A stretch of 64,000 nucleotides of DNA, taken from assembly GCA_030527645.1 (NCBI GenBank), contig JAUNAJ010000011.1, forward strand, positions 1-64,000, read 5' to 3'. Under the pieces are notes generated by a model. That model had not been told where the DNA came from, did no database searches, and worked only from the letters and a program-made list of their open reading frames with translations. This DNA comes from Lachnospiraceae bacterium. Lineage in GTDB: Bacteria; Bacillota; Clostridia; Lachnospirales; Lachnospiraceae. Position numbers and translations under genes: made by a program. Shown here piece by piece: positions 8,248-15,846 of the stretch (within the stretch, counting starts at the first letter, position 1; each line of letters opens with the position of its first letter).

Positions 8248-9003
8248 TCATACGAATTTATATACTCTGACAAGGTCCCTGCCCTTCTTTGTTGTGGACA
8301 GCACCCTGTCAAAGCGGAATTTCCCCATTCCGCGGACTGAGATCAGATCTCCCTCGTTCAGATGAAATCCGTTTGAGGTGATCAGTTTTCCGTTTACAAA
8401 AACCCGTCCTTCGGGAATCAAAGGGGCTGCCTGGGAGCGCGACGTACGGAAGGCCAGTGCAATAACTGAATCCAGCCGCACCGAAGCTACAGTACCGGTC
8501 ACTTCCTCTGTCTCCGGCTCCAATGCCACAGGATCCCCCTCATACAGGGATGCCGTTACGGCGGTGTGACGAATCATGCCTAACTCCTGCATGATAAAGT
8601 CAGCCATTTTCTCCAGACAGAAAACAATTGCACAATTATCCTTTACAAGGATATCTCCAAGTACAGAACGCTCGATCCCGAGGTGCAGAAGTGCACCGAG
8701 AAAATCTCTGTGTGTCAGTGTCTGGGCAAATTTCGGTGCATCCGGACGTATCTGCAGACACACAAAGGGATAATTCCAGGCATAACAAAGAGCATCAGGA
8801 ACAAATGCTGCCATCTGACGCTCTGCTGTTCCATAGCCGCCGGAGAATTCAATGTGCACACCCTGCAGAGTTCTCCGATCCAGTCTGTGGATCATATTCT
8901 GTTCATGCAGATTCAGAAACTCTGAAAACAGCACTGTATCACGCTGATAAGCCATTAAGCAGAGTTCCTGCATCCGTTTTGAAAATAATTCTTCTTTTGC
9001 CAT
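8248..9003 (-). CDS. ylmH: YlmH-type S4-domain RNA-binding protein
   Basis: YlmH proteins belong to the division-gene neighbourhood of Firmicutes and have been linked to ribosome quality control as well as cell division. The 251-residue product has the family N-terminal two-thirds (HIEFSGGYGTAERQMAAF, DFLGALLHLGIERSVLGDI) and a C-terminal S4 domain from about 180 (SQAAPLIPEGRVFVNGKLI). The start is 8 bases after the sepF stop with no clear ribosome binding site, which suggests coupling to sepF. The 3' end faces the LexA-box region. Confidence 0.88.
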   Translation of the reverse strand: MAKEELFSKRMQELCLMAYQRDTVLFSEFLNLHEQNMIHRLDRRTLQGVHIEFSGGYGTAERQMAAFVPDALCYAWNYPFVCLQIRPDAPKFAQTLTHRDFLGALLHLGIERSVLGDILVKDNCAIVFCLEKMADFIMQELGMIRHTAVTASLYEGDPVALEPETEEVTGTVASVRLDSVIALAFRTSRSQAAPLIPEGRVFVNGKLITSNGFHLNEGDLISVRGMGKFRFDRVLSTTKKGRDLVRVYKFV

Positions 9004-9011
9004 TATTCAGA

Positions 9012-9626
9012 TCAGAACTCAGTTCTGATATTCGGAGCGGCCTCTCCGATTATATCCTGAATATCACCGGTAATCTCTACACCGTAAGGAGTAATGATAA
9101 AGATATAGCTGGAAATCATGCGAAGCGTACCGTCAATCGCGTAAGAGGCGCCGGATACGAAATCAATGAATCGCTGGGCTGTTTCTACATCATGGCCTTC
9201 CAGATTCAGTACGACGGTACAATTATCTCTTAAGGTATCAACGATTTCTTCTGTTTCCTCCATTGAGGTTGGTTTTATTACCACTACTTCCATTACTGCT
9301 GTTCCTGCTTTCTTAATTGGTGTGATTTTTGAACGACCGCCTGAGTAGGATGGTGCTTCTGTTTTTTCCTGCTTCGAAGCCTTTGTTTTTTCTTTGCCAA
9401 ACCGTTTCTTCTTTTCTTTCACCGGCTCGTCATCGGTGAAATCATCGAAATCGTCGAAGTCATCCGGATCATCATTGTCGATTTTTCGTGAAAAACGGGA
9501 ATTTGTTTTTGATTCTTTTTTTGAATCCTTTTTTTCTTCCCGGAATTCATCCTCTTCATCGTAAAAATCCTCATCATAATCGTCATTCAGACGAACTGTA
9601 TTTAATAAATTGTCAAAAACACTCAT
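9012..9626 (-). CDS. sepF: Cell division protein SepF
   Basis: SepF polymerises at the septum, binds FtsZ and anchors it to the membrane through an N-terminal amphipathic segment. The 204-residue protein has a short N-terminus (MSVFDNLLNTVRLNDDY), a long acidic then Lys-rich linker (about 20-100, several DDFDDF repeats) and the conserved C-terminal domain (MEVVVIKPTSMEETEEIVDT, NLEGHDVETAQRFIDFVSGA, ITGDIQDIIG). A weak GGAG lies 12 bases before the ATG. It sits between yggS and ylmH, as in other Firmicutes. Confidence 0.92.
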   Translation of the reverse strand: MSVFDNLLNTVRLNDDYDEDFYDEEDEFREEKKDSKKESKTNSRFSRKIDNDDPDDFDDFDDFTDDEPVKEKKKRFGKEKTKASKQEKTEAPSYSGGRSKITPIKKAGTAVMEVVVIKPTSMEETEEIVDTLRDNCTVVLNLEGHDVETAQRFIDFVSGASYAIDGTLRMISSYIFIITPYGVEITGDIQDIIGEAAPNIRTEF

Positions 9627-9849
9627 GCTACGCTAACTCCTTATCATTCACAGCATTTCGCAGTCGGATTCCAACCTTAACCAGCGCTCAGGTCCGATTC
9701 TCATGCAGGAACCCTGGTGCCCGGTCATCCATTCTGATCTTTGCTAAACTTCCGTGCAGAACTCCCCAGCAGCACAGGAATCGTCAGTCACTGCTTACAG
9801 CAGCAACAGTTACACTCACCGGGGTAAACAGTCTCCCCGAATACTTGTA
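9627..9849. other. sepF-yggS gap, 223 bp
   Basis: I see no gene, clear promoter or T-tract terminator here. A small hairpin with CGGGG/CCCCG arms lies at about 9821-9840, just after the yggS stop. A sepF promoter could lie here but is not recognisable by eye. Confidence 0.4.
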
Positions 9850-10545
9850 TTATAACTTAGAATAGTCACGTTCTCCGAAGATACCGGTTCCTACACGAAC
9901 CAGTGTAGCACCTTCTTCGATTGCCACTTCATAGTCGTTCGTCATGCCCATACTCAGGACACCCATAGTGATATTATCAATTCTTTTATTGTCAATGTCA
10001 ACACTTAATTGGCGTAATTTGCGGAAGACCGGACGATTTTCTTCAGGATCTTCAACGAAAGGGGCGATTGTCATCAATCCCTTTATTGTCAGATTCGGCA
10101 GTGCAGCGATCTGCTCTGCAAGCGCAATTGTTTCTTCCGTGGTAATTCCGAATTTTGATTCCTCTTCTGCCACATTTACTTCAATCAGGATCGGAACAGT
10201 TACGTTCTTTTTAACGGCTTCTTTGCTGATGGTCTGTGCCAGCTTTAAAGAATCTACAGAATGGATCAAACAGGCCTTATCGACAATATATTTTACCTTA
10301 TTGGTCTGCAGATGACCGATCATATGCCAGTGGATATCCTGTGGAAGCACTTCATACTTAGCAGTAAGCTCCTGCACCTTATTTTCACCGAATTCGCGCT
10401 GCCCCAGGTCATAAATCTCCTGCAGCATCTCAACCGGCTTTGTCTTGCTGACTGCAATCAGTGTTACTTCTTCTCTCTGCCGTCCCGCTTTTTGGCATGC
10501 ATCGGCAATCTTTTTTTCTACAATTTCATAATTTTCTTTCAGCAT
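9850..10545 (-). CDS. PLP homeostasis protein YggS/YlmE
   Basis: YggS/YlmE proteins are single-domain PLP-binding proteins with an alanine-racemase-like barrel; they buffer vitamin B6 and affect amino acid and keto acid balance. The 231-residue product has the PLP lysine in TLIAVSKTKPVEML, then GENKVQEL, WHMIGHLQTNKVK, SVDSLKLA and the C-terminal MGMTNDYEVAIEEGATLVRVG. Length and motifs are standard. AGGAG precedes the ATG. It lies upstream of sepF, matching ylmE in Bacillus. Confidence 0.92.
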   Translation of the reverse strand: MLKENYEIVEKKIADACQKAGRQREEVTLIAVSKTKPVEMLQEIYDLGQREFGENKVQELTAKYEVLPQDIHWHMIGHLQTNKVKYIVDKACLIHSVDSLKLAQTISKEAVKKNVTVPILIEVNVAEEESKFGITTEETIALAEQIAALPNLTIKGLMTIAPFVEDPEENRPVFRKLRQLSVDIDNKRIDNITMGVLSMGMTNDYEVAIEEGATLVRVGTGIFGERDYSKL

Positions 10546-10651
10546 ATCTCAACTCCTGTGCATATTCTCTTTGCTTCACTTCTTTCGGGTTTTGCAGGTT
10601 TTTGAGACCTGCGCGCTCTGTATCAGCTCTCGCAAAGTTTAAATTGACTTA

Positions 10652-11998
10652 TTATAATATCTCACTCTCACTGACAGTGGAGCTGTCACGGACAATGTAG
10701 TCATACTGCTCAATTCCGTAGGAAGTACCTGATCTTACAATGGCATATTCCTCGTTCTGATCGATGATCTCCACTTTTCGGAAAATCGTATATCCCTTAT
10801 TGATGTTATAAACCCCCTGAAGGACCTCTGTCGCGCCGACGGTATATCGCTCCATGGAGTCAGGCTTGATCAGAACATCTCCCTCCTGCAGAACATTCTT
10901 GTCAACAAAATAATAATACTTACCGCTGCCTTCAGGGATTTCCCGGTTTTCATAGCAGACCGGAGACAGGAATTCTGTAACATCATTACCGTTATTGTCA
11001 GTTCTGCTGACCATAAATCCCACTTCACCGGAAGCATTGTCAGTATAGCGATACAGATCCGGTACAATGTAGAAATCCTTCTCGACCAGTGATGAAACAG
11101 GGATCTTCAGTCCGGTCTGGATATTGGTGATCAGCTCTACATCCAGATAGCGGTCATTGCAGTAGCGGATCATTCCGCTGTAGAAAGTCAGCCTGGCAAA
11201 TTTCTGACCGTTGATCTCTTCAAGGGAGAATTCGCCTCTTTCCGTCTGACCGTCTTTCAGAAAGCGTACCTTCAGTACAGAATCATTGTATTCCTCCAAA
11301 TCGGCGCTCTGCCGATCTGTAACAGGAATATAGATCGACCATGTGTCACTGGTGATCAGGCGATACAAAGGAGTACCGGCTACTATTTTCTCATCCGTCT
11401 GCAGATTCTGTCTGCTGTAGCTCTTCGGCTGAAAATCATCTGCTGACAGATTCACGGATGTAAGATATTCGTAACCATCCTTTGTATAGGTTACGATTCC
11501 ATCCTGACTTGCCAGCTGCATTCCGGAAATAACCAGATCACCTTCCGATGAATATAAGGCGGACTGCCGCAGCGCATACTTCAGATCATAAACAGAACTG
11601 AAATCATCCGAGGTGTAGGCCTTTGAAAATTTTGAAATCAGATTGTAGTCTGACTCGAGATTATTTCCTTCAATGACAGCAGAGCTGAACATCTCTCTGT
11701 TATCAGACACACAGCAGATTGCACCGTTATTAGAAACCTTGGAGCTGTCACCGGTAAAATAGCTGATGTATCCGCTTCCGCTGGAATTCACCACCTGCTC
11801 CTCTCGAAGTACAATGGCAGTATAGGTTTCATTCTGGGACAAAGGTCCTGTTTTCACCTGGTAGGACGTGATATGTGAAGCAGTCAGATAAAGTATGATC
11901 GAAATGATCAGATACAATGCAACCATACCGAAAATAACGGTACCGATATTCAGCCTGGAGGCTGACAGACTGCGATTGATTTTCCTGTTATCAGTCAT
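10652..11998 (-). CDS. HlyD-like membrane-anchored periplasmic adaptor
   Basis: The 448-residue protein has one membrane segment (about 20-42), a barrel-sandwich region and a beta-rich C-terminus. EEQVVNSSGSGYISYF near 75-90 resembles the lipoyl-like hairpin of HlyD/MFP adaptors, and AGTPLYRLITSDTWSIYIPV resembles their beta-barrel. No transporter or outer-membrane partner lies nearby, and a Gram-positive host has no outer membrane, so efflux is not supported. The position upstream of yggS-sepF-ylmH suggests a cell-envelope or division role. GAGGTG precedes the ATG. Confidence 0.7.
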   Translation of the reverse strand: MTDNRKINRSLSASRLNIGTVIFGMVALYLIISIILYLTASHITSYQVKTGPLSQNETYTAIVLREEQVVNSSGSGYISYFTGDSSKVSNNGAICCVSDNREMFSSAVIEGNNLESDYNLISKFSKAYTSDDFSSVYDLKYALRQSALYSSEGDLVISGMQLASQDGIVTYTKDGYEYLTSVNLSADDFQPKSYSRQNLQTDEKIVAGTPLYRLITSDTWSIYIPVTDRQSADLEEYNDSVLKVRFLKDGQTERGEFSLEEINGQKFARLTFYSGMIRYCNDRYLDVELITNIQTGLKIPVSSLVEKDFYIVPDLYRYTDNASGEVGFMVSRTDNNGNDVTEFLSPVCYENREIPEGSGKYYYFVDKNVLQEGDVLIKPDSMERYTVGATEVLQGVYNINKGYTIFRKVEIIDQNEEYAIVRSGTSYGIEQYDYIVRDSSTVSESEIL

Positions 11999-12106
11999 AT
12001 ATTCACCTCAGTGGAATGTTTATCAAGTCCGCAGAGCGGGCCTGGTTTGCGCGAACAACGAACCGTGCGGACATACTTTCAGTCCTTATGGCGACTGTCG
12101 CAGCAG

Positions 12107-12137
12107 CCTGAGAAACTCCCAAAGCGTGTTTCTCAGG
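12107..12137. other. Perfect 10-bp inverted repeat
   Basis: CCTGAGAAAC and GTTTCTCAGG flank an 11-base loop. There is no T tract on either strand, so this is not called a terminator. It lies between the HlyD-like gene and the P-loop gene's terminator and could act as a processing or stability structure. Confidence 0.4.
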
Positions 12138-12156
12138 GTTTGAACTTATCGTAAAG

Positions 12157-12188
12157 AAGCCGCACTGTAGAACAATGCGGCTTTTAAA
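12157..12188 (-). terminator. Terminator after P-loop gene
   Basis: Eight-base arms AAGCCGCA / TGCGGCTT flank an 11-base loop. On the minus strand the stem is followed by a T-rich CTTCTTTA. It lies about 35 bases beyond the stop. Confidence 0.65.
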
Positions 12189-12217
12189 TCCTTATGAATA
12201 ATTATACAGTAAAAAAA

Positions 12218-12640
12218 TTATAATGCAATAATTACTTTCTCCTGGAGGTTTTCAGGAAGATCTGCTTTATCTACGGAAATGCTGAGTACGAAGTTAACGT
12301 TGAATTTTGTGCTGATCGCTTCCAGTCTGTCAATCGCTTTGAAAGCAGCTGCTGTATCCTCCTCCTTGGAAAGAGTAAGGAATCCATCCACATATAATGC
12401 CTCGAGGTCATGATCCTGAGACATGATACCGGAAACAAATCCTACGAACTCGGAAGAGTTTGCAATATCATAATCAGAGCAGTTGATCAAACGCACTTTA
12501 TTATTCAGTTCGAACATGTGCTTTGTACTCTTGTCAAGATATGCGATATTACCGTTCGCTGACTTAACTGCTTCGTTGACAGTATCAAGAAGATATTTAG
12601 TTTTTCCTTTTCCTTTATTTCCAACAATTAACTGAACCAT
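12218..12640 (-). CDS. Small P-loop NTPase of unknown function
   Basis: I do not recognise a named family. The 140-residue protein has a clear Walker A, GNKGKGKT, at residues 7-14 and a Walker B-like strand EALYVDGFL near residue 80. It ends as a compact single domain (VLSISVDKADLPENL). There is no membrane segment or signal peptide. The P-loop is RecA/ATPase-like, but no helicase or kinase motif follows. AAGGAGG precedes the ATG, a good promoter lies upstream and a terminator follows, so it is an independently expressed single gene. Confidence 0.75.
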   Translation of the reverse strand: MVQLIVGNKGKGKTKYLLDTVNEAVKSANGNIAYLDKSTKHMFELNNKVRLINCSDYDIANSSEFVGFVSGIMSQDHDLEALYVDGFLTLSKEEDTAAAFKAIDRLEAISTKFNVNFVLSISVDKADLPENLQEKVIIAL

Positions 12641-12706
12641 GAGCAGATTCCTCCTTGAAAAAATAATTCTGAATTGTACTTTAAATAAAGTAAATTGTAT
12701 GAATAT

Positions 12707-12736
12707 ATTATAGTAGATGCAGTCAAAAAATACAAG
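12707..12736 (-). promoter_or_regulatory. Promoter of the P-loop gene
   Basis: The minus strand has TTGTAT (12731-12736) and a perfect TATAAT (12707-12712) 18 bases apart, about 70 bases before the start codon. Confidence 0.65.
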
Positions 12737-12776
12737 TCATTTATACATTTTTCACAAAGAAAGTTGGTTCTCAAGT

Positions 12777-12824
12777 TACTGTTTACGGGGCAGCAGGAGA
12801 TACGCATGCTGGCTCGTCATGCTG
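12777..12824. repeat. Second repeat family, copy e
   Basis: The plus strand reads TTACTGTTTACGGGG, then CTCGTCATGCT about 22 bases later. The copy at 43147-43193 has the same two blocks at nearly the same spacing. It lies directly beyond the stop of the HMA remnant. Confidence 0.6.
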
Positions 12825-12844
12825 GCATGTAAGAGTCTATTCGC

Positions 12845-13243
12845 TCATGATGCAGCATTCAGTTTTCTGTAATATCCATATACAGAGCAGGCAGCCTGCA
12901 GCGGAGCGGGAAGTATTCCGATCATTACGTCCTTTGCAATCTCACCGACGATCTTCTCCCGTCGCCTGCTGTCCTCTTCTCTGGATGAGTGCAGGAACAC
13001 ATGATCCGGAGTTTTCATGCGATCATAGCTGAATGCTTCAAGTGCCTGAAGGAATTCCTCTTTTGTACAGCTGTACTCGACGGCTGCATGTCCGTTTCTG
13101 TGATTGACCCTGCAGGCAGTTACTCCCGGGGTCTCTGAAAGATAATACTCCAGGACATCTGCCTCTTTCATGCTCATGGGATTTCTCTGGATCACATGAA
13201 AGCGGATCCTGCCTTTATTTTCGTGTAAAATCTTATATTTCAT
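12845..13243 (-). pseudogene. Truncated heavy-metal P-type ATPase N-terminus (HMA)
   Basis: The 132-residue frame resembles the N-terminal cytoplasmic part of heavy-metal P1-type ATPases: ILHENKGRIRFHV, then MSMKEADVLEYYLSETPGV and a ferredoxin-like HMA fold without the usual CxxC. The end, GEIAKDVMIGILPAPLQAAC, looks like the linker that leads into the first transmembrane helices of such pumps. The frame then stops, with no transport domain downstream; a dispersed repeat lies there instead. It could be a free-standing HMA protein, but truncation is the simpler reading. The ribosome binding site is weak. Confidence 0.5.
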
Positions 13244-13548
13244 AGCTTTCTGTCCCTGTCATAAAGATAATTAGCTTTAACTATTTTTCCGTTCGGATTA
13301 AATCGGCTGGCATATGCAGAAAAACGCGTATCTTAGATATTTTTTCTGTCACATAGTATTTCTTTAGATTAGTGTCATCTAACCCAATTGCATACTAGCA
13401 TTTATCGGTTTGTTTGTCAACAGCTGAAATATTAAAACAAAGGGACGGCCGCTTCGTTTGTTAACGAAACGGCCGTCCCTTTGTTTCAATTAAACGAAAG
13501 GATTTTCCTTTCTCGAAGCTCCCGCTTCTATAAGTGATAAGTGGTTCA
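13244..13548. other. HMA-dacA gap, 305 bp
   Basis: No gene is visible. The gap holds repeat copy B (13434-13487), a small hairpin GAAAGGA/TCCTTTC at 13497-13513, and AT-rich sequence at 13250-13430 that may carry the promoter of the HMA remnant. Confidence 0.5.
13434..13487. repeat. 27-bp palindromic repeat, copy B (inverted pair)
   Basis: Two directly adjoining inverted 27-base units (13434-13460 and 13461-13487) form a near-perfect 54-base palindrome. It is a diverged version with AAAC/GTTT ends and GGGACGGCCG cores. A T-rich stretch follows on the minus strand, so it may also end the dacA transcript. Confidence 0.8.
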
Positions 13549-14685
13549 CTAATCATTAATTCGATTCAGCAGCTGGTCCATATCTTCATACAGGGTCGTA
13601 TGATTATAGGAATACAGTACCACTGCGATAAAGGGAATTCCATATCGGTTCTGCGCTACAAGTGTCAGGCAGGAGCCTGCTTCCGGAGTGGTTCCGGTTT
13701 TTCCGCCCAGCAGATTGACGCCCTCAGGAATGGCATGGGCACCGGTCAGGTACTGATCGGTGGCGTACCAGGTGCTGGATACCTGTGATCCGTCTGCCTG
13801 GTTGTAGACAGCTGTATAGCTTCCCAGACTGGAAATGTCGGAAAACTGCGAATAGCTGTATGCTGCATTCAGCATGAGATAGACATCGTATACAGTGGTG
13901 TAATGATTCTCATCATGAAGCCCGTGAGGATTCATGAAGTGTGTTCCGGTCATACCAAGATTCTGTGCTTCCTGATTCATCATTTCCACAAATGCGGACT
14001 CACTTCCTGCGATGGTTCTGGCGATGGCCATTCCGGCATCGTTGGCGGAGTAAACAAGAAGAATATGAAGCAGCTGGTTCATGGTCAGCTGATCTCCTGC
14101 CGAAAGGCCGCTGAGCTGTGCTCCCTCCTCCAGATCAATGTCGCTGTATTCCATGGTTACCACCTGATCCATATTGCCGTATTTCATACAGATGATTCCT
14201 GTCATCAGCTTGGTAACAGATGCCGGATACAGCCTGGTATAGATGTTTTGGGCATACAGGGTTTCACCGGTCTCCAGATTCACAAGGAGATTTCCTTCGG
14301 TTTCATCGGTAATTGTAATGGCATCGTTGGAGATATTGTCCTCAGTAACTGCAAGATCAGAGGCAAAGAGATCTGCCTGCATATAACCGGAATAGGATGC
14401 GGCAGTACCGGAAACGTATCGTCCTGCATCGTATGGAATTGAAGTATCCAGCGCTGTGGCGGATCGAACCATCGGTGTAATGATCACTGCTGCCAGAACC
14501 ACAATACAAAGAGCGATCGCTGCGATCAGAAGATTCACGGTACGAATCCTGCGGTCTGTACGCTCATCCTCCGCTGCTTCCGGATCATCGACATATCCGT
14601 CCGTGCGTTTTTTTTCTGAGATCCAGTCCTCAGAGGCTTTTTCGGATCGTATCATTTCCTCAGATGTTCTGTCTGACTCTCTCAT
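13549..14685 (-). CDS. dacA: D-alanyl-D-alanine carboxypeptidase
   Basis: This is a class A low-molecular-weight PBP that trims the terminal D-Ala from peptidoglycan stems outside the membrane. The active-site triad motifs are present: SVTK, SAND and GGKTGTT. There is one N-terminal membrane helix (about 40-65) after a charged cytoplasmic region rich in Glu, Ser and Arg. There is no C-terminal amphipathic anchor, so anchoring is N-terminal, unlike Bacillus DacA. The frame opens at 14730; the ATG at 14685 has GGAGGT 10 bases upstream and gives 378 residues. It still overlaps the end of rodA and closes the mre operon. Confidence 0.88.
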   Translation of the reverse strand: MRESDRTSEEMIRSEKASEDWISEKKRTDGYVDDPEAAEDERTDRRIRTVNLLIAAIALCIVVLAAVIITPMVRSATALDTSIPYDAGRYVSGTAASYSGYMQADLFASDLAVTEDNISNDAITITDETEGNLLVNLETGETLYAQNIYTRLYPASVTKLMTGIICMKYGNMDQVVTMEYSDIDLEEGAQLSGLSAGDQLTMNQLLHILLVYSANDAGMAIARTIAGSESAFVEMMNQEAQNLGMTGTHFMNPHGLHDENHYTTVYDVYLMLNAAYSYSQFSDISSLGSYTAVYNQADGSQVSSTWYATDQYLTGAHAIPEGVNLLGGKTGTTPEAGSCLTLVAQNRYGIPFIAVVLYSYNHTTLYEDMDQLLNRIND

Positions 14686-15820
14686 CTCCAAGAATACCTC
14701 CGTAATAATATTTATTCTGCAGTCCGACATTCATGACAAAGCCCATTCCGATATAAAGACTCATCAAAGAGGTCAGACCGTAGCTGACAAAGGGAAGGGG
14801 GGTTCCTGTATTCGGGAACAGGCCGGTGGCCACACAGATATTGATAAAGCTCTGCACGGCAACCAATGAAGCCATGCCGCAGCAGATAATGGTGCCGGAC
14901 AGATCCTTCGCTCTCCTTCCCATCCGGACACATTCAAAGCAGATGGCAAACAGCAGGACCAGTATTCCGGCGCAGCCGATAAAGCCAAGCTCCTCTCCTG
15001 CTACTGCAAAAATGAAATCGTTTTGGATCTCAGCAACGAAATTCCCCTTATTGGAGGAGGATACCTCGTTGTTATTCAGCCCCTTTCCGGTCAGCTGGCC
15101 GGAGCCGATGGCAGTAATGGAGTTTTCCTGCTGGATCACATCGTCGGAGTATTCTTCATTTTCGGAATCCAGGAAGGAAACGATACGCTGCTTCTGGTAA
15201 TCATCCAGGATCGGAAGATCTGTCTGTACGATGAGAAACAGTCCGATCAAAGCCACCGGAACGGCCACCAGAATGATTCCTCCAATGATCCGGTAACTCA
15301 GCCCTGCAATATACATGATAATACAGAACAGAACGGTGATGGTGATGGTATTCTTCAGATCCGGCTGACGGATCACAAGGGCAAGCGGAAGCACCAGCAG
15401 TCCCAGTGCTTTTATGATCGTACGGAAGGTATTCAGATCCTGCTCATGCTTCATCAGATACATGGCAAAGAACAGGATCAGAAGGATCTTCGAAAGCTCC
15501 GTGGGCTGAAACTGGAATCCCCCGTCCCCTCCGATCTGGATCCAGCGGGATGCTCCCTTTCGGGTGTCTCCCGCGACAATTACCAGCAGAAGCAGGGCAA
15601 GATTTACCGCATAGATCACCCAGTAAAAGGTCAGTACCCAGCTGTAATCGAACAGGGATATGAGTACCATCAGGATCACGCCGCCGATCACACCGAGCAT
15701 CTGCTTTGTCTGCAGGGAGGAATCCGCTGAACCAACAAGAAGCACACCAAGGGTACTGATGGCGATCAGAAAGAATACCAGTCTGAAATTGTAGTCTCGT
15801 AATTTATAATGTCGAAGCAT
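14660..15820 (-). CDS. rodA: SEDS glycosyltransferase RodA
   Basis: RodA is the multi-pass membrane SEDS enzyme that polymerises glycan strands for cell elongation, working with a class B PBP. The 386-residue protein has about ten hydrophobic segments and the SEDS blocks WIQIGGDGGFQFQPTELSK, VIRQPDLKNT and TGLFPNTGTPLPFVSYGLTS. The neighbouring PBP2 and mreBCD identify it as RodA, not FtsW. AGAGGT precedes the ATG, and its 3' end overlaps dacA. Confidence 0.93.
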   Translation of the reverse strand: MLRHYKLRDYNFRLVFFLIAISTLGVLLVGSADSSLQTKQMLGVIGGVILMVLISLFDYSWVLTFYWVIYAVNLALLLLVIVAGDTRKGASRWIQIGGDGGFQFQPTELSKILLILFFAMYLMKHEQDLNTFRTIIKALGLLVLPLALVIRQPDLKNTITITVLFCIIMYIAGLSYRIIGGIILVAVPVALIGLFLIVQTDLPILDDYQKQRIVSFLDSENEEYSDDVIQQENSITAIGSGQLTGKGLNNNEVSSSNKGNFVAEIQNDFIFAVAGEELGFIGCAGILVLLFAICFECVRMGRRAKDLSGTIICCGMASLVAVQSFINICVATGLFPNTGTPLPFVSYGLTSLMSLYIGMGFVMNVGLQNKYYYGGILGDERVRQNI

Positions 15821-15846
15821 TCAATTACCTCTTCTGTTTATTTCTC

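Noticed and set aside
15510-15535. A CCCCGTCCCCTCC stretch in rodA as a repeat copy
   Set aside because: It has no GGAAC/GTTCC ends and encodes the conserved GGDGGF segment of RodA.
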